Part shown: positions 63,116-64,000 of the stretch, piece by piece
Numbering within the stretch: position 1 is the stretch's first letter
Layout of the letters: the number at the start of each line of letters is the position of its first letter
Translations under genes and position numbers: made by a program
Notes under the pieces: model-generated
The model's input: the letters and a program-made list of their open reading frames with translations, nothing else
What the model was told of the DNA's origin: nothing
Databases searched by the model: none
DNA from: Streptomyces cadmiisoli
GTDB lineage: Bacteria; Actinomycetota; Actinomycetes; Streptomycetales; Streptomycetaceae
NCBI RefSeq assembly: GCF_003261055.1
Contig: NZ_CP030073.1
Span: 2,976,001 to 3,040,000, forward strand
DNA: 64,000 nt
Direction: 5' to 3'

Positions 63116-64000
63116 TCAAGTGGGTGGGACGGGAGTCTCATTATGTGAGCGGAGGGTCGTCCCGCTGGGGAAGACCGTGCTCACACCGCTGGTACTCACC
63201 CCTCCGGTGTACACCCCGGCGCCGCCCGCGAAGGCGGGTTCGACCGGTTCGTGCGGCACCGGACAGTGACCTGCGGTGAGCGCCCGGCGCAGCCGGTACT
63301 CGTCCAGCGGGCCGGAGAACGCCATGCCCTGGCCGTGCGTACACCCCATCGCGCGCAGGGCGACGACCTGCTCCGGCAGATCCACCCCCTCGGCGACCGA
63401 CTGGAGCCCGAGATCACCCGCGATGCGCAGCAGCCCACTGGTGATCTTGTGCAGTCGCGCGGACTCGACGACTCCCTCGACAAGACTCCGGTCGAGCTTC
63501 AGGACGTCGAGCGGGAGCCGTCTGAGCGCCGTGATCGCCGGGCCTCCGCTGCCGAAGCCGTCCAGCGCGATCCGGACGCCGAGGCGCCTGAGCGCGCCCA
63601 GCCGGCGCTCCAGGTCGTCGAGGCAGACCCCGGTGTCGATGTCGGACAGCTCCATCACCAGCGCCCCGGAGGGCAGCCCGTGGCGGGTCAGCAGGGCCTC
63701 GACGGAGCCGAGCGGCATGGACCGGTCCAGCAGGCGGCGGGCCGCCATCCGGACCGCCACGGGCACGGCGACGCCGCTCGCGGCACGGTCGGCGGCCTGC
63801 TCGACGGCCTCCTCCAGCATCCAGCGGCCCAGTTCGGCGGTCCTGTCGCCGTCCTCCGCCACGCGCAGGAACTCCGCGGGCGTGAACAGCACCCCCTGCG
63901 AGGACCGCCAGCGCGCCTGGGCGGTGACCGAGGTGATCCGGCCGTCCTCCAGACGGACGACGGGCTGGTGCAGCAGGGTGAACTCACCGTCGTGCAGTGC
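63116..64000 (-). CDS. cdgE: EAL-domain protein, 3' part (CdgE-like), runs off the window
   Basis: The C-terminal 294 codons; the N-terminal part lies beyond base 64000. It starts within ALHDGEFTLLHQPVVRLEDG, an EAL domain, but key residues are changed: EAL reads AQA (TAQARW), the Asn of the second motif is Arg (VAVRMAAR), and DDFG is LDGFG. KLDRSLV and VAEGVDLPEQ remain. So it probably cannot hydrolyse cyclic di-GMP and may bind it or act structurally. By synteny next to ilvB it corresponds to the S. coelicolor GGDEF/EAL protein CdgE; that name is from memory. Its 3' end overlaps the ilvB promoter region. Confidence 0.75.
   Translation of the reverse strand, partial: ALHDGEFTLLHQPVVRLEDGRITSVTAQARWRSSQGVLFTPAEFLRVAEDGDRTAELGRWMLEEAVEQAADRAASGVAVPVAVRMAARRLLDRSMPLGSVEALLTRHGLPSGALVMELSDIDTGVCLDDLERRLGALRRLGVRIALDGFGSGGPAITALRRLPLDVLKLDRSLVEGVVESARLHKITSGLLRIAGDLGLQSVAEGVDLPEQVVALRAMGCTHGQGMAFSGPLDEYRLRRALTAGHCPVPHEPVEPAFAGGAGVYTGGVSTSGVSTVFPSGTTLRSHNETPVPPT

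Overview
The DNA is very GC-rich, has strong third-position GC bias, and its gene content and order closely follow the Streptomyces core chromosome. The order is rpmB, thiDL, ddl-gpsA-plsC, cofC, hupS, leuCD/ndgR, gltX, two conservons, accB-accE, cimA, ureAB-ureC, ilvE, leuB, putA-pruA, serA, ilvC-ilvN-ilvB. It is most likely a Streptomyces chromosome related to the S. coelicolor group. No plasmid, phage, insertion sequence or CRISPR array was seen. Names come from recognising protein families and synteny by eye, because no database search could be run.

Layout. 0-8.5 kb: end of rpmB, thiamine salvage (thiL-thiD), cell wall and phospholipid genes (plsC-gpsA-ddl), F420 synthesis (cofC) and the nucleoid protein HupS. 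8.5-11.5 kb: leuD-leuC facing their IclR-type regulator ndgR across a palindromic operator. 11.6-16.3 kb: five tRNA genes (Gln and Glu only), then a HAD hydrolase, a DUF4241 protein, gltX and an FAH-family enzyme, all on the minus strand. 16.9-27.5 kb: two adjacent conservons (cvnA-B-C-D twice), whose cvnD copies share a 500-bp tract with only two differences. 27.6-29.5 kb: accE and accB of the acyl-CoA carboxylase. 29.7-34.5 kb: a more accessory-looking stretch with an SDR oxidoreductase, a B12-radical SAM enzyme resembling hopanoid C-3 methylase, a DMT/NIPA-like membrane protein and a GT4 glycosyltransferase. 34.6-41.2 kb: YceI protein, secreted trypsin, a Gly-rich membrane protein, cimA with an attenuator leader, and an exported beta-propeller protein. 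41.3-45.5 kb: nitrogen genes (TetR regulator, agmatine deiminase, urease ureC and fused ureAB). 45.9-48.4 kb: ilvE and leuB. 48.5-51.1 kb: exported phosphatase, a 43-residue protein, an AAC(2')-like acetyltransferase. 51.2-55.1 kb: proline degradation (putA-pruA) with a divergent PucR-type regulator. 55.1-57.4 kb: a TetR/MFS efflux pair. 57.4-62.9 kb: serA and ilvC-ilvN-ilvB with a leader-peptide attenuator. 63.1-64.0 kb: the C-terminal part of a degenerate EAL-domain protein that runs off the window.

How it fits together. The dominant theme is branched-chain amino acid synthesis and its control: leuCD, leuB, ilvE, cimA and ilvBNC. Two units, ilvB and cimA, carry short leader ORFs rich in Ile/Val/Leu codons followed by a terminator with a T-run. 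leuCD and ndgR share an operator. Isoleucine can be made from citramalate (CimA) through LeuCD and LeuB and then IlvBNC/IlvE, so most of that route is encoded here. gltX lies just upstream, on the same strand, of the Glu and Gln tRNA genes that a non-discriminating GluRS would charge.

Most intriguing signals: a new-looking Ile-Ile (ATT ATT) leader peptide attenuator for cimA, apparent gene conversion between the cvnD genes, a 13-bp tandem repeat operator array between tetR and the MFS gene, an octamer repeat tract beside the trypsin gene, a urease alpha subunit with an altered active-site flap, and the possible lipid-modification island.
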